DNA from: Nocardioides sp.
Lineage (GTDB): Bacteria; Actinomycetota; Actinomycetes; Propionibacteriales; Nocardioidaceae
Reading direction: 5' to 3'
Assembly (NCBI GenBank): GCA_031177735.1
Contig: JAPSKJ010000139.1
Coordinates: 1-6,172, forward strand
Length of the DNA stretch: 6,172 nucleotides
Shown here: in pieces, positions 5,751 through 6,172 of the stretch
How the letters are laid out: every line of letters starts with the position of its first letter
How positions within the stretch are numbered: the stretch's first letter is position 1
The notes under the pieces: model-generated
Database searches by the model: none
Seen by the model: the letters and a program-made list of their open reading frames with translations, nothing else
What the model was told of the DNA's origin: nothing
Program-made: the position numbers and the translations under genes

Positions 5751-6172
5751 TCAGCCCTCGGTGCCGGAGACACGACCGTTGCTGCTGAGCTCGACCAGCG
5801 CCCGTCGCAGCTGCGTGCTGGAGGTGTGCATGGTGTAGGGGAAGTAGACGACCTCCACACCCACGGCGGCGAAGTCGCGCTCGAGCTTGTCGCCCTTGGG
5901 AGTCCCGCGCCAGTCGTCGCCCTTGAAGATCCGGTGGAAGCGCAGCAGCTTCCAGGTCTCGAGCTTGTCCGGCACGTCCTCGACGTGCACCCGGTCCACG
6001 AAGTCGATGTGCCGCACGATCTCCACCCGCTCGGCCAGCGGGATGACCGGCGCGCGGCCCTTCGCGGCCAGGCACATCTCGTCGGAGACCACCCCCGCGA
6101 TCAGCACCTCGCAGCCACGCCGCGCGTGCTTGAGGACGTTGAGGTGGCCGACGTGAAAGAGGTCGTAGACGC
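5751..6172 (-). CDS. Cytidylyltransferase-fold nucleotidyltransferase, TagD/glycerol-3-phosphate cytidylyltransferase-like (5' end cut by window edge)
   Basis: Predicted cytoplasmic enzyme that joins a nucleotide (probably CMP) to a phosphorylated small molecule, giving an activated donor such as CDP-glycerol; the exact substrate is uncertain. The last 139 codons are visible and the start lies beyond the right edge. The first visible residues, VYDLFHVGHLNVL, carry the HxGH nucleotide-binding signature that lies near the N-terminus in this family, so only about ten residues should be missing. Next come LIAGVVSDE, a lysine in AAKGRAPVIPLAERVEIV, FKGDDWRGT and VEVVYFPYTMHTSSTQLRRAL, which line up in order with TagD. 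The TagD signature RTEGISTT reads YTMHTSST here, keeping the Ser-Thr end but not the leading Arg. About 25 residues follow to a short hydrophilic C-terminus (SSNGRVSGTEG). Total length would be near 150 aa, slightly longer than the roughly 130 aa of classical TagD. An alternative is an ethanolamine- or sugar-phosphate cytidylyltransferase-like or adenylyltransferase role. Confidence 0.85.
   Translation of the reverse strand, partial: VYDLFHVGHLNVLKHARRGCEVLIAGVVSDEMCLAAKGRAPVIPLAERVEIVRHIDFVDRVHVEDVPDKLETWKLLRFHRIFKGDDWRGTPKGDKLERDFAAVGVEVVYFPYTMHTSSTQLRRALVELSSNGRVSGTEG

Noticed and set aside
1..6172. tRNA, rRNA, CRISPR array, insertion sequence or attachment site
   Set aside because: No cloverleaf-like sequence, spaced repeat series, transposase frame or long terminal inverted repeat was found by reading both strands.

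Overview
The window is very GC-rich and its codons end almost always in G or C. GTG starts are used for three of the five genes whose starts are visible. Together with the protein families present, this points to a high-GC actinomycete; a Nocardioides-like or other Propionibacteriales host would fit, but that placement is inference and not proven by the sequence.

Left half (1-3389, all minus strand): a high-affinity phosphate uptake (Pst) operon, transcribed from right to left. It begins with a candidate Pho box of 11-bp-phased GTTC repeats (about 3324-3389), followed by pstC (343 aa), pstA (379 aa, 4-base ATGA overlap with pstC) and a pstS-type phosphate-binding protein (1-base gap after pstA, with its ribosome site inside pstA). 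The pstS gene runs off the left edge after 364 codons. PstS catches phosphate outside the membrane and PstC/PstA form the channel. The ATPase PstB is not in the window. The order C-A-S is unusual, because pstS normally comes first.

Middle (3390-4517): a spacer rich in short inverted repeats, then a complete minus-strand gene for a siderophore-interacting protein family flavoprotein (263 aa, predicted FAD/NAD(P)H ferric-siderophore reductase). A 195-bp divergent spacer follows.

Right half (4518-6172): a plus-strand family 4 glycosyltransferase (382 aa) converges on a minus-strand cytidylyltransferase-fold gene of the TagD/glycerol-3-phosphate cytidylyltransferase type, which is cut by the right edge. 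The 84-bp gap between them holds a perfect 13-bp tandem duplication and an 8-bp GC hairpin that may end both transcripts. The glycosyltransferase and nucleotidyltransferase suggest synthesis of a surface glycan or phosphate-containing polymer, but their substrates cannot be read from sequence.

The genes are recognisable members of known families. I do not see a convincing new system. The most notable points are the Pho-box-like array, the gene order of the Pst operon, and the Asp-to-Glu change in the PstS phosphate pocket.
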